Positions 46,824 to 56,511 of a DNA stretch of 64,000 bases are shown piece after piece. This stretch comes from Epichloe hybrida (Eukaryota; Ascomycota; Sordariomycetes; Hypocreales; Clavicipitaceae), in contig JAFEKR010000026.1 of the NCBI GenBank assembly GCA_019022495.1, positions 620,001 to 684,000 on the forward strand, given 5' to 3'. Each line of letters starts with the position of its first letter. The stretch's first letter is position 1. The notes beneath the pieces were generated by a model. The model was not told where the DNA came from and made no database searches. It saw only the letters and a list, made by a program, of their open reading frames with translations. Position numbers and translations under genes: made by a program.

Positions 46824-48853
46824 ATGTCTGGGTCGGGGCCGCCTTCGCGCATTCGGTCCATCCTCGGCCACCTGCTTCCGCAATCTCAACCACCACCGCA
46901 CATTCACCATCTTTCGCCGACCTTTTTCCTTGAGCGCGCCGCCGCCGTCGAGCCCAATGCCGATGCCATCTTCCACATCACCGCCGACCGTGTCCCTTTG
47001 CGCCGTTCCTACCAGACCTTTGCAGACCGAGCCCGCGGCTTGGCCTACTTTCTCAAGAAGCACGGGCTGACTCGGGTTGGTATCTTGGCGCCCAACACAC
47101 CCGCCTTTCTGGAGTCGATATATGGTATCGTTGCTGGTGGCGGAGTCGTTGTTCCCGCCAACTACAGACTCAACGAGCATGACATTGCTTACATATTCGA
47201 ACATGCCGAGGTGGATTGCATCATTGTGGACAAGGAATTCGAGAGCTTGCTTGGCATATTCACCAGCAAGCACAGCAAAGTGCCGTTGATAATCGACATT
47301 GTAGGACTTGCTTTTCCTCTTCCACCTGTCATTGTTTCTCTCCTTCTTAAGCAATAACGTCGTCCGCCTACTAACACATATATATAGGACACGCACCTCA
47401 CTGAAGGACCATCATGTGGCCAGTTCAACCAAGCGATTCTGGAGGGTCTTGCCCATGATAAAGAGCAAGGCGGCCATGCATGGGCTGGTCTGCAGTCCAA
47501 GGCCAACAACGAGGGTGACACTCTCGCCGTTCCGTTCACATCTGGCACCACATCGCGACCGAAAGGCGTCGTGTATACACATCGTGGCGCCTATCTTGCT
47601 GCTTTGGGTAACATAATCGAATCCGGCCTCAACCAAGGACGGTGTCGCTATCTCTGGACCCTTCCCATGTGAGTATTTGAATAACTTTATTGCTGCTCCT
47701 CCTTCTCCTCGGGGATTTCAAAAAAATAAAAATAAAAATAAAAACCTTACTAATTCGTCGCGTTTCCAGGTTCCATGCTATGGGTTGGACATTCCCGTGG
47801 TCGGTCGTGGCTGTTCGAGGTCTCAACGTGTGTCTGAGAAAAATCGACTACCCTCTAATCTGGAATCTATTGAAGGAAGAGGGAATCACTCATTTCAATG
47901 CCGCGCCCACCGTCAACACGCTTCTCGTAGCTGCCAAGGAAGCTGAAACGCTGCCCAATCCCGTACAAGTGACTGTGGCGGCTAGCCCTCCTTCAGGACA
48001 CCTCTTTGAGCAAATGGTGAAGGCCATTCCTTCTACATGAATAGGAAAACGAGTTTCATTCTGTTCTCTGACCTCCATCACAGACCAAACTCAATCTTAT
48101 GCCCGTTCACGTATACGGCATGACTGGTGGGTATTCAAAAGGCCCGTGAGTAAACATTGCCCTCCTCAACGGCAGCTAACGAGGCTCGCAGAAACATACG
48201 GTCCCATAACAAAGTGCTACCACCTCCCTGAATGGGAAGGCCTCCCGCCTCAACAGAAATACGCCAAGATGGCTCGCCAAGGCCATGGATTCATCACCAG
48301 TCTACCCATTCGAATCATCAAGCCCGATCAGCCAGAAGGTGTACTCATCGACGTTGCCAAAGATGGGCAAGAGATTGGAGAAATCGTCTTCTTCGGCAAC
48401 ATCTGCGCCAAGGAGTACTACAAGGATGCAGAGGCGTCGCGGAAGCTGTTCGCGGGAGGCGGCCTGCACTCGGGCGATCTCGCCGTGTGGCATCCCGACG
48501 GGAGCGCGCAGATCCTAGATCGAGCCAAGGACATCATCATCTCGGGGGGGGAGAACATTTCATCTGTGGCACTGGAGAACATGCTTGTGCAGCACCCCGA
48601 TGTTCTGGAAGCCGGCGTCGTGGCAGTGCAGGATGAGCTCTGGGGCGAGCGACCCAAGGCCTACATCACGGTGAAGGAGGGCAAGGCCGTGCGCGGAGAG
48701 GATGTCATTTCGTGGGCGAAGAAACAGAGCAACGTTGGCAAATTCATGGTGCCGAGGGAGGTTGAAGTGGTTCGGGAGCTGCCCAAGACGAGCACGGGCA
48801 AGATCAAGAAGAATGATTTGCGGGACTGGGCGAAGAAGGGCATCAAGTCGTAG
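46824..48853 (+). CDS. AMP-dependent synthetase/acyl-CoA ligase-like enzyme
   Basis: It belongs to the adenylate-forming (ANL) superfamily: ATP-dependent activation of a carboxylic acid and probably transfer to CoA. The substrate is unknown. Five exons: 46824-47300, 47388-47668, 47770-48016, 48084-48126 and 48192-48853 (1,710 nt, 569 aa). Motifs: the AMP-binding loop FTSGTTSRPKG (209-219), YGMTE (346-350), the hinge-region ILDRAKDIIISGGENIS, and the C-terminal catalytic lysine in TGKIKK (K553). An intron interrupts between GMT and ET. The C-terminus GIKS is not a peroxisomal SKL-type signal. It is convergent with the aldo/keto reductase gene (240 bp between stops). Confidence 0.9.
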
Positions 48854-49093
48854 CTAGATGTTGCCAATTAAACCTGCGGAAAATTGAACAGGCCACTTTT
48901 TTATTTTCTTCTTCTGGTGAACGGGGTGTAAATGGGCAGTGTTCTCCCACGATGAGGTCGGTCCAATGCCTTCCTTCCCGTGCTAGGTGGGCGTCTATTT
49001 GATGACATGTCGTACAACATGTGTCCAGTATCACAATGGAGACGTGACTGACTCATCTAGGGCACACACAGTATTCTCGCCACCATGTGTCTC

Positions 49094-50047
49094 CTACTTC
49101 ACGTTTGCTGGAAATAAGGCTCCCGCTTTACCACGATCAAGCCCATCCAGGGTCTTCATATCCTCATCGCTCAATGTGAAATCAAACACATGGGCATTCT
49201 GCTTGATCCTCTCGGGGTTACCGCTCTTGGGCAGAGGCACCCATCCCTTCTGGAGGGCATATCGAATCAAGATCTGAGCAGGGGATTTCTTGTACTTGCC
49301 CGCAACAGTCGCCAATGTAGGGTCATTGAGGTGGTCACCGCACGACAGAGGGCTGTACGCCGCCACGACAATGTTGTTGTCCTTGCAGTATTGCACGATG
49401 TCCTGCTGCTGGCACCACGGATGGAGCTGGAAGCAATGATGAACACGTTAGCCAGATGGGAACGGCGAGGCAACGACGACAAATGACGGGGGGGGGGTTG
49501 AGGGAGACAACAAAGCACGGCCACGGCGTGCACATACCTCAACCTGATTCACGTGCGGAGGCCAAATGTTGGCATATTCCTTCATCTCGTCTATGTGCTG
49601 GGGACGGTAGTTGCTCACGCCAATGGCCTTGGCGCGACCCTCGCCGTACACCTTCTCCAGCACCTTCCACAGTTCTTCCCTCGTCTCCCTCCCCGTGCCG
49701 GGGACGTGGATCAGGAACAGGTCGACGTAGCCGTCCTTTCCGCCCACCTTTTCGATGCTCTCCACCACGCTCTGGTAGGACTTGTCAAAGCCGCCTGCCG
49801 ACTGGCGGATCTTGGTCGTGAGAAAGACGTCTTGCCGCTTCACGCCCGACTGCTGGACGGCAGCGCCGACGTCGCTTTCGTTTCGGTACAGCTGCGCCGA
49901 GTCAATGTGTCTGTAGCCGGATTCCAGAGCGGCGAGGACGGCTTTTTGGCAGGCTTGGCCGTATAGCTGGTAGACGCCGAGGCCGAGATTGGGAATGGAC
50001 GTCTTGGTGTTGTGGAGGGGGGAGCGGTCTTGGATGGATAGAGACAT
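49094..50047 (-). CDS. Aldo/keto reductase
   Basis: An NAD(P)H-dependent oxidoreductase of the AKR superfamily, reducing carbonyl compounds; the substrate cannot be told. Two exons on the minus strand: 50047-49538 and 49426-49094 (843 nt, 280 aa). The catalytic tetrad is visible as D49 and Y54 (HIDSAQLYRNE), K79 (TTKI) and H114 (FLIHVPG). IGVSNY, NQVE and the cofactor-binding LPKSGNPERIKQN region are present. The intron follows NQVE and joins LHPWCQQQD, which keeps the family sequence. The start is the ATG giving MSLSIQDRSP; an upstream extension lacks family sequence. The intron contains a run of nine C residues on the sense strand. Confidence 0.92.
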
Positions 50048-50513
50048 TTTTGCGGTTGGGTTGGGGGAGCTTGTGGTGAGGCGCGGGTTTTCGACGTGCA
50101 TTTGTCGGTGTTGGAGGATGAACGGCGAGAAGAGAGATTGTTCGATGGGAAACAGGAAATGGGAGCTCAAGCATCTTGTCTGCTTCATCGAGGACAATGA
50201 TGACCATGGTATTCGTCATAGGAACCACTCTTCTCCACATTGATCAAGCCGCGCCCCCCCCCCCCCACCTACGTACGTGGGCCACCAGCTTTTGCTCCTC
50301 GAGAGAGCCTTTTTTTTTTTTTTTCGCCTCCCTCACCGATCATTCTACAAGTCTTCTCAGTCGGCAATTTGCACATCCGTTTATTCAGATTTGCTTGCTC
50401 AGAAGGCCAGTTGGCGTGCATGAATGATTGACATTGCCAGTCAGTGTGCTTCAGTCGCGAATTTCCAAGCTATTGACGCCGGCTGTCGAAGAAACTGGCA
50501 GTTCAACAGAGAC
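50048..50513. other. Divergent promoter region, aldo/keto reductase and GFA-domain genes
   Basis: 466 bp with a C-rich run at about 50254-50267 and a T run at about 50309-50325. No gene or specific site could be supported. Confidence 0.45.
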
Positions 50514-51330
50514 ATGAGCGCGTTGCGGCCTTTGCGGGGTGGCTGCCTCTGCGGGCGGAACCGTTATATCATCGCCATCCCGGAAGATGGCATTCGAAAC
50601 GCGGAGGTGCTTTTCAGCACGGAGAGGGCACATCGTGAGTGGTTTTGGTGCATCTTGCACATTTTGCACATTTTGCACATTTTGCACATTTTGCACAGCT
50701 TTTCGAATTGGCCATGTCGTCTCCTCATTGAGAGAGCTAACGTTGGCCTGCCTGTCTGCAGAAGAGCCACTTGCCACTCCTTTGGCAGCGTACATTCGAG
50801 TGCCGTTATCGTGGCTACACAGCACGACCTTTGCCTTCTTCGACGACGAAACACATGCAATGATTCGACGAGTCTATACGCACCCTAGCCAAGAGCACAC
50901 AAAACGCAACTTTTGTGGATTTTGCGGCACGCCCTTGTCGTACTGGTCCGAAAAGCCTCGAAGCGAAGCCGAATACATCAATCTTACCTTGGGCAGTCTC
51001 TTGCAGGAGGACCTTCAGGACCTGGAAGACCTGGGTCTCATTTCCGAGGAGAGCGAGGGCGAAGCAGAGGAGAAGCAGGTGGACACCCGAAACCAAGGCA
51101 CAGCACTGCGTCAGTCTTTTGGGGTTCCCTGGTTTGACAGCATGGTTGAGGGCACAAGGCTGGGCAGAATGCGCCGATCTCATGGTATCAAGCAATCAGA
51201 GGATGGGACGGTCAAAATCGAGTGGGAAGTCATTGAGCAGTCAGATACCCCAGAGGAAGACGGTGACGTTGACATGGATTCAACTTCTGGCTCGTCTGGG
51301 AAACGAAAGCTACAGGATCGAGGTGACTAG
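50514..51330 (+). CDS. GFA/CENP-V zinc-domain protein
   Basis: A protein with the fold of glutathione-dependent formaldehyde-activating enzymes (GFA/CENP-V family). Exons 50514-50634 and 50762-51330 give 690 nt, 229 aa. Zinc ligands are visible: GGCLCG (C11, C13) and FCGFCGTPL (C92, C95). The usual middle ligand segment is partly divergent, so enzymatic activity is uncertain. A Glu/Asp-rich C-terminal tail of over 100 residues follows the fold. The intron carries a 9-bp tandem repeat (50655-50697). It is convergent with the ERF4-like gene. Confidence 0.8.
50655..50697. repeat. 9-bp tandem repeat (TTGCACATT)n within an intron
   Basis: Nearly five copies of a 9-bp unit in the single intron (50635-50761) of the GFA-domain gene. 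It does not disturb the splice sites. Confidence 0.9.
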
Positions 51331-52250
51331 AAGACATCACTGGGTCCTCTTGAGTTGTGAGGTCTCGGATGACGTCTCGGATGACGTCTCGGGCGAAGTC
51401 TTTCTTCGTTTGCGCGAGCTGGCTTGAAGCTAGGTCCGACTCGGAGAGTTGAGGACTGGGACCGACACGTCACACAACCGAGTTGATTTTGTTGCATGGC
51501 GGCATTTATGGAGGGATAAAAGAAAGGCAGTCGGCGGAAGTTTTCGATGGCTTCATGGTAGGATCAGAACAGAGGACGACGAGATGAATGCAAGTAGTTG
51601 ACAATTGTGCTTTCGCTTCCTGGGACTCGAGCCAGTCAGTAAATGTTCCCAGACTTGGCCACGAGGCGACGACAGCATGGGCCGCATGGGCCCGCACCAC
51701 GGCTCGTTGAAGGTGGCCGGCCAGGCCAGTGCTTCCTTCCTTGACCCCCGGACAGCGATGGAAACAGGGGCCCCCGGTCGTCTACGGTGGTCCGTCCTCG
51801 CTGCCCCAACGGCGGACTTGCCAACCCATCCAATTACAAGTTCTCCTTCGTTTGACAGCGGCGGGTTGCGGCCGCTGCTGGATGGGTTGATACGGCGGGA
51901 GCAGGGGGGGCAATCAAGGAAACTTGGTCATATTTGATTCATGTTGGAACAAGACGCCACGAACTGCAACGACTCGCCAAGGTAGATAGATGTACATGGA
52001 TACGAAGCTCGTCTGTCCGCATGTAGTTCCATGGTCTCAAGGCAAGACTGGTGGTCCCCAAAATCCTTGGTATCAATGTATCAATGTATCAATGAATAAG
52101 AAAGGAACGGTTGCGGCCCGCACGCCACGCCACAGTCTAGACAACAATTCGTCAAAAGTACCCATGGCCGAGATCCCACAGCAGTCGGCTCGCTGGTGTT
52201 GCAAAACGCCCATCCGGAGAAATCCTTCCCTGGGAGACTTCACGTGCGCA
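51331..52250. other. Convergent intergenic region, GFA-domain and ERF4-like genes
   Basis: 920 bp between two stop codons. A 12-bp repeat (TCTCGGATGACG, about 51361-51392) lies just past the GFA-domain stop. Short frames on both strands show no family features. Confidence 0.5.
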
Positions 52251-54013
52251 TCAAGCCGGCATGGCAGGCATCGGCTCCATGGGCAGCGCGGTTCTGGACT
52301 CGCCAGCTCCAATGCTACTGGGCGCCGGGGCGATCTCGGGATCTGGAATCTGGATATCCAGCTGTACTGCAATGTCAGCGATACGTGCATCGTGAAGACA
52401 GTGAAGAAGGGGCGGTCACCATGACGGGAACGCGATTCAAATAAAAATGATGATAAAAATAAAAATAAAACCCTTACGTTCAAGTACCCCGTTTGTCGAA
52501 GTGAGATGAGCTTTGGTGGGACCACACCCTCCTCGGACGCCATGGTCTTCTCCATCTCCTGGTTCCATCTCTCAATCCACTTCTCGAGATTATTCAGACG
52601 CGACTTGGCCGCCGTCAAGCCAAAATCATCCCACAGCCAGCCAGTGACCAGTCCCAGCACACTGTCCAGCATGTTTCGAAAGCTGAAAGGGTCGAACACG
52701 GGAATCAGCTCTCCGTTTAGCTTTTCGATGATGCGTCGAAATTCCTGCTCTGACACGCCCGCTGGGTCCAGGATCTCCGGGTACAGGTTTGAAAAGGTCG
52801 GGGCAAGATCCCCCGCGACCAGCCAGTCGCGCTTGACACGGATTATCCTCGTCGTCGCATATTCCATCGAATCCACGGGGACATGGGGATTCAGGTGCGG
52901 GTAACATGGATGCTGAGGGCCCCATTCCTCACCGGCGTCTGGCTGCACATCCTCCCCCATTATGGAAGAATTCGATGACGATACGTCAGAACCGATGCCG
53001 TCCGCCGCAGATGCATTGGACATTCGCGGCATCATCATACCCCCCGGCCCGCGTTCAAGATCTCTCGAGTACGACCTTGTCGCATCCTCACTGTTTGCAG
53101 TGACCATGGATGTAGCCATGGTTGTAGCCATGGGTGCTCTTTGTTTGCCTTTGCTCTTTGCCGACGGTTCCGCAAGTTCGGCTTCGTCTGTCCGTGAACT
53201 GCTACCAGGCGTCGTCTGCGTAGCGTCCAAGGCAATCGAAGTGCGATGGAGGGACCGCTGCCCGTCGTGTGAGTCACGAATAGAGCGCGGCAAGCTGATT
53301 CGGCGATGGCTGGCCCCGAAGCGCTCGATTTGGAGACTTGCACGCGTAGATGGTGAATGTCTCGTCTGCCGCTGCTCTGAAAGGGTCAGGAGTGGATAGC
53401 TTCCCGCAGCGGTAGCGGTAGCCGCAAGGTCTTTGGGGTCTTTGGTTCCTGTCAACGAGGTATCGAGGGCGGGATGGTGAAGCGGGACAGTGGGCAGAGG
53501 CGGTGTTGATGGCCTTCGCTTGCGATGCCGCTGCTGGTCGGGGATCCGAGGGGTCGAGTTCGTGGGGTTCCAAAGGCGCGATGCAGATGGCCGGCCGCTT
53601 CTATGAGCAGCGACTGTGTTCTTCGCCTTTTTGCGGTTGCGAAAAGGAGATTGGGTGAGGCCCGCGGTGTGGTGACCCTGGGTCCCGGCCGCGACAGCAG
53701 TCTCGATACGGCGGCTCTGAGACGGCTCGGATGCGTTGGGCGTCGTGGAAAAGACGAGGCTGGCACTGCCGTCGAGACGGCGGTGCTCAGGGGCGGTGGA
53801 AGGATCGGGGTGAGTATCGGGGTGAGTATCGGGGCGAGGATCGGGGTGAGGATCGGGGCGAGGATCGGGGTGAGGATCGGGGCGAGGATCGGGGTGAGGA
53901 TCGGGGTGGACGGCGATGGCACTCGTTCCAGTCTGAGAGGATGTCGGGGCGGTGGGCGAAGGAGATGATGTCGCGGCGAAACCTGGTGCCGGCGGGGGGG
54001 TGGAGGGCCGCAT
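52251..54013 (-). CDS. ERF4: ERF4/Golgin-A7 family subunit of Ras palmitoyltransferase
   Basis: The probable regulatory partner of the Erf2 DHHC palmitoyltransferase, which acts on Ras at the ER. Exons on the minus strand 54013-52478 and 52361-52251 give 1,647 nt, 548 aa. The ERF4 domain is at about residues 389-500: RVKRDWLVAGDLAPTF, SNLYPEILDPAG, ELIPVFDPFSFRNMLD and VTGWLWDDFGL. The C-terminus LDIQIPDPEIAPAPS is family-typical and comes from the second exon. The first ~380 residues are low complexity, with nine PDPH/PDPR/HPDT-type tetrapeptides encoded by a 12-bp DNA repeat. The start was set at MRPSTPPPAPG; the frame stays open upstream, but that stretch is made of promoter repeats and looks non-coding. 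Confidence 0.85.
53801..53908. repeat. 12-bp coding minisatellite in the ERF4-like gene
   Basis: Nine units of AGGATCGGGGTG with G/T and T/C variants, in frame with the ERF4-like protein on the minus strand, giving repeated Pro-Asp-Pro-His/Arg/Thr. Because the unit is a multiple of three, length changes keep the frame. Confidence 0.92.
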
Positions 54014-54925
54014 GTTGGCGTTTCTGCCGCCAAAACGGCCAAAATGCAGGCGACATGCAGCCGCGGGCAGCCACTGAGCCACTGCCTGGTCCGTCAACAA
54101 GTCGGTGCAGCCAGAGGCCTGCAGGCCGCGCCTCCAGCACTCCAGCACTCCCTCCAGCACTCCCTCCAGCACTCCCTCCAGCACTAGCCTTTGGCGGCGA
54201 TTCGACCACCGTGTTTGGTTGATTTGGTGTCTCTTGTGGCGCGATGCTGAGGCATGTAGAAGACGGCGAGCCTTTTCATCTCCCGTTCTTTCGCTCTTTA
54301 TCCTGGGCCGTATCAAAGAGACAAGATGACGGCAGAGAAGACGCCAATGACGGCAGAGAAGACGCCAATGACGGCAGAGAAGACGCCAATGGAAGCAGAA
54401 ATCCATTTTTAAAGAAAAGAAGAAGACGCAACGAAATCCGAGTTGTGGACAATGATGAAACTCGAGCAGGGGGGTCCTTGACACAGAAAAGCCACCAACA
54501 CCACCACCAACGCCAACGCATGGATTATTCAAAAGAGCTGTCTACAACGTTGCACTTGAGTAAGAGCTGGGGATATCTCTTATTGCCCGGGATTGTGCGG
54601 GATTGAGATGCACCGCCAGACTCCATTTCGGTACCCCGGATTGCTTTTTCCCCCCAGCCGTTCACGAGCCCTGACGCAGGGCCGCACTTGGCGCCAAAGT
54701 CAAAGTTCATGACGAAGCGGCCCAGCAACGTTCGACACACCTGGCGAGTTCAGCTCGTCAACTCGTCGACTCGTCATCATACATGCAACACCAGACATCT
54801 TCCGCATCGCCCATCCATCTCTCCCACGCGCACGCCTCTGTCTGTTTTCCGTCCCAGACCCCCACCCCGATGCCTCTCTTCATCCAGCTTCTTCCCATCA
54901 AGTAAACCCCCCAAGACAACACACA
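54014..54925. other. Divergent promoter region with two tandem arrays
   Basis: 912 bp between the ERF4-like gene and the membrane-protein gene. It contains the 12-bp array CAGCACTCCCTC (about 54131-54186) and the 21-bp triplicate at 54327-54389. Open frames here are repeat artefacts. Confidence 0.55.
54327..54389. repeat. 21-bp perfect triplicate
   Basis: Three identical head-to-tail copies of a 21-bp unit starting TGACGGCAGAGAAG, 314 bp upstream of the ERF4-like start and 537 bp upstream of the membrane-protein start. The TGACG core resembles half of a CRE/bZIP site, so each copy could be a factor-binding site; that is inference. Confidence 0.92.
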
Positions 54926-56511
54926 ATGCCGGACGAAGGCTCGTCCGCGACCCCAGCGGCTGCATCGTCTCGAGCCCCAGTCGTCACATCCAAGTCGACA
55001 GCGACAGGGTTCGCCCCTCCCGGCCGCGCACTCCGTCGTTCCAAGCCGGTGGATGATGGTCCTCCGATCCGGCGAAAGTCCCGTGCAAGTCCATCTGAAG
55101 CTTCCCTCGAGGGTGTGCCTCACGACGGCGCGCCCCGGCGAAGCTCCAACTTCTCAGATTATAACCTGGACGAGGCTCGCAATCTGCTCAATCCGAGGGC
55201 ACGCGCGGGCCACGAGACGCCCATCCCGGAAACCTCATCATTAGCCTCCCTGTCTCTGGCTTTTGCTCTTCTCCCGGCCATTGCGGGCGTCCTGTTCAAG
55301 GACGGCCATGTCGTCGTCACAGACATGATGCTTCTCGGCTTGTCTGGCGTCTTCCTGCACTGGTCCGTGACGCAACCATGGTGAGTCCCGTCTGACCAAG
55401 CCAACCACCACCCCAACATGTATCTCAACTTGATCCTCCGGGCAAAGTCTCTGAAATCTGTCGTGTTTTCCACAGGGTTTGGTACCACTCTGCCCAGCAG
55501 GTCCGCAGTCAGCAAGAAGCAGACATCGAAATCGCCGTCGAAGAAGAGCTCGAGCCCGATGATTCTGGTCCAGACGCAGCCCATCAGCCCACGAACCTCG
55601 ACGATGTTCCCGAAGAAACGGATGGAGCCCCGAGCACGAACAGCAGATATAACAGCCCGCAAGGAAAGTCGTCCGCAGACCCGACCACCACACCGCAGCA
55701 GCAGTCAGCGTTCCGAGAGCTCTACATGCACGAGGTGCTGGCACTGTTCTCGTGCTTTGCGTTGCCGCTCATCAGCGCCTACTTGCTACACCACATCCGC
55801 GTCCAGCTCAGCCGGCCATCCGAGGGCCTCGTCTCCAACTACAACCTGACCATCTTCCTGCTGGTGTCGGAATTGCGTGCCTTCTCACACACCATACAGC
55901 TGGTCAAATCCAGAACTCTGCACCTCCAGCGAGTGGTCCACGGCAACCCCTTTGCGTTGCCAACCCAGTCCGGCGCGCACCTGGAAGAGATGATTGAGCG
56001 CCTGGAAAGACTGGAGGCGCGCTCCTTGGCCGATGAATTCGTCAGGGAACACGACCAAGGCGTCGGCTCTGCGGCGACCGAGGAGAAGGCTTCCCTGGCC
56101 AGAGACGTTCGCAACGCCATCCAGCCAGAGCTCGACGCCCTCAACCGCGCGGTGCGGCGATACGAAAAGAAGGCCACCCTGCTGCAGCACCAGACGGACG
56201 CTCGATTCTCGGCACTAGACTCGCGACTGGATGATGCCATTGCCCTGGCCGCAGTGGCTGCCAAGAACAGCGGCTCCAAGAACGTCCTGGTCCGAGCCGT
56301 CGAGTCGCTCATCACGCTCGTGCTGTTCCCCTTCACCACCGTGCTCCAGCTATTCATGCTGCCGCTACGATCCGTCCTTGGCTTGTTCAACGTAGGCCAG
56401 AAGAGTCCCGTACCGGCGAAGCATGCGCGCACGTCCAGGACAGGAAAGCAGCAATCCTCTCAGCCCCGCTACAGCGGCGATCGAGTACCTACTCGCGTTA
56501 TGAAGCGATGA
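54926..56511 (+). CDS. Predicted multi-pass membrane protein of unknown function
   Basis: Exons 54926-55380 and 55476-56511 give 1,491 nt, 496 aa. I do not recognise the family. The first ~105 residues are Ser/Pro-rich and disordered. Hydrophobic segments follow: LASLSLAFALLPAIAGVLF, VVVTDMMLLGLSGVFLHWSV, HEVLALFSCFALPLISAYLL, and one near LTIFLLVSELRAF. A Glu-rich, coiled-coil-like stretch (HLEEMIERLERLEARSLADE) comes next, then another hydrophobic block (LITLVLFPFTTVLQLFMLPL) and a basic tail. The intron splits a Trp codon in QPW|VWYHS. The helical heptads and terminal membrane segments suggest an ER or nuclear-envelope structural protein, but no function can be assigned. The start context is CACAATGCC. 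Confidence 0.8.

Noticed and set aside
46575..47396. 273-codon open frame on the minus strand
   Set aside because: It is antisense to the first exon of the AMP-ligase gene and through pyrimidine repeats; the C-terminal part is Glu/Arg repeat.
52073..54532. Extending the ERF4-like protein upstream to use the whole 819-codon frame
   Set aside because: The upstream part is composed of promoter tandem repeats (LEGV and ASSLPSL-type), and the downstream part reads through a clear intron at 52362-52477.
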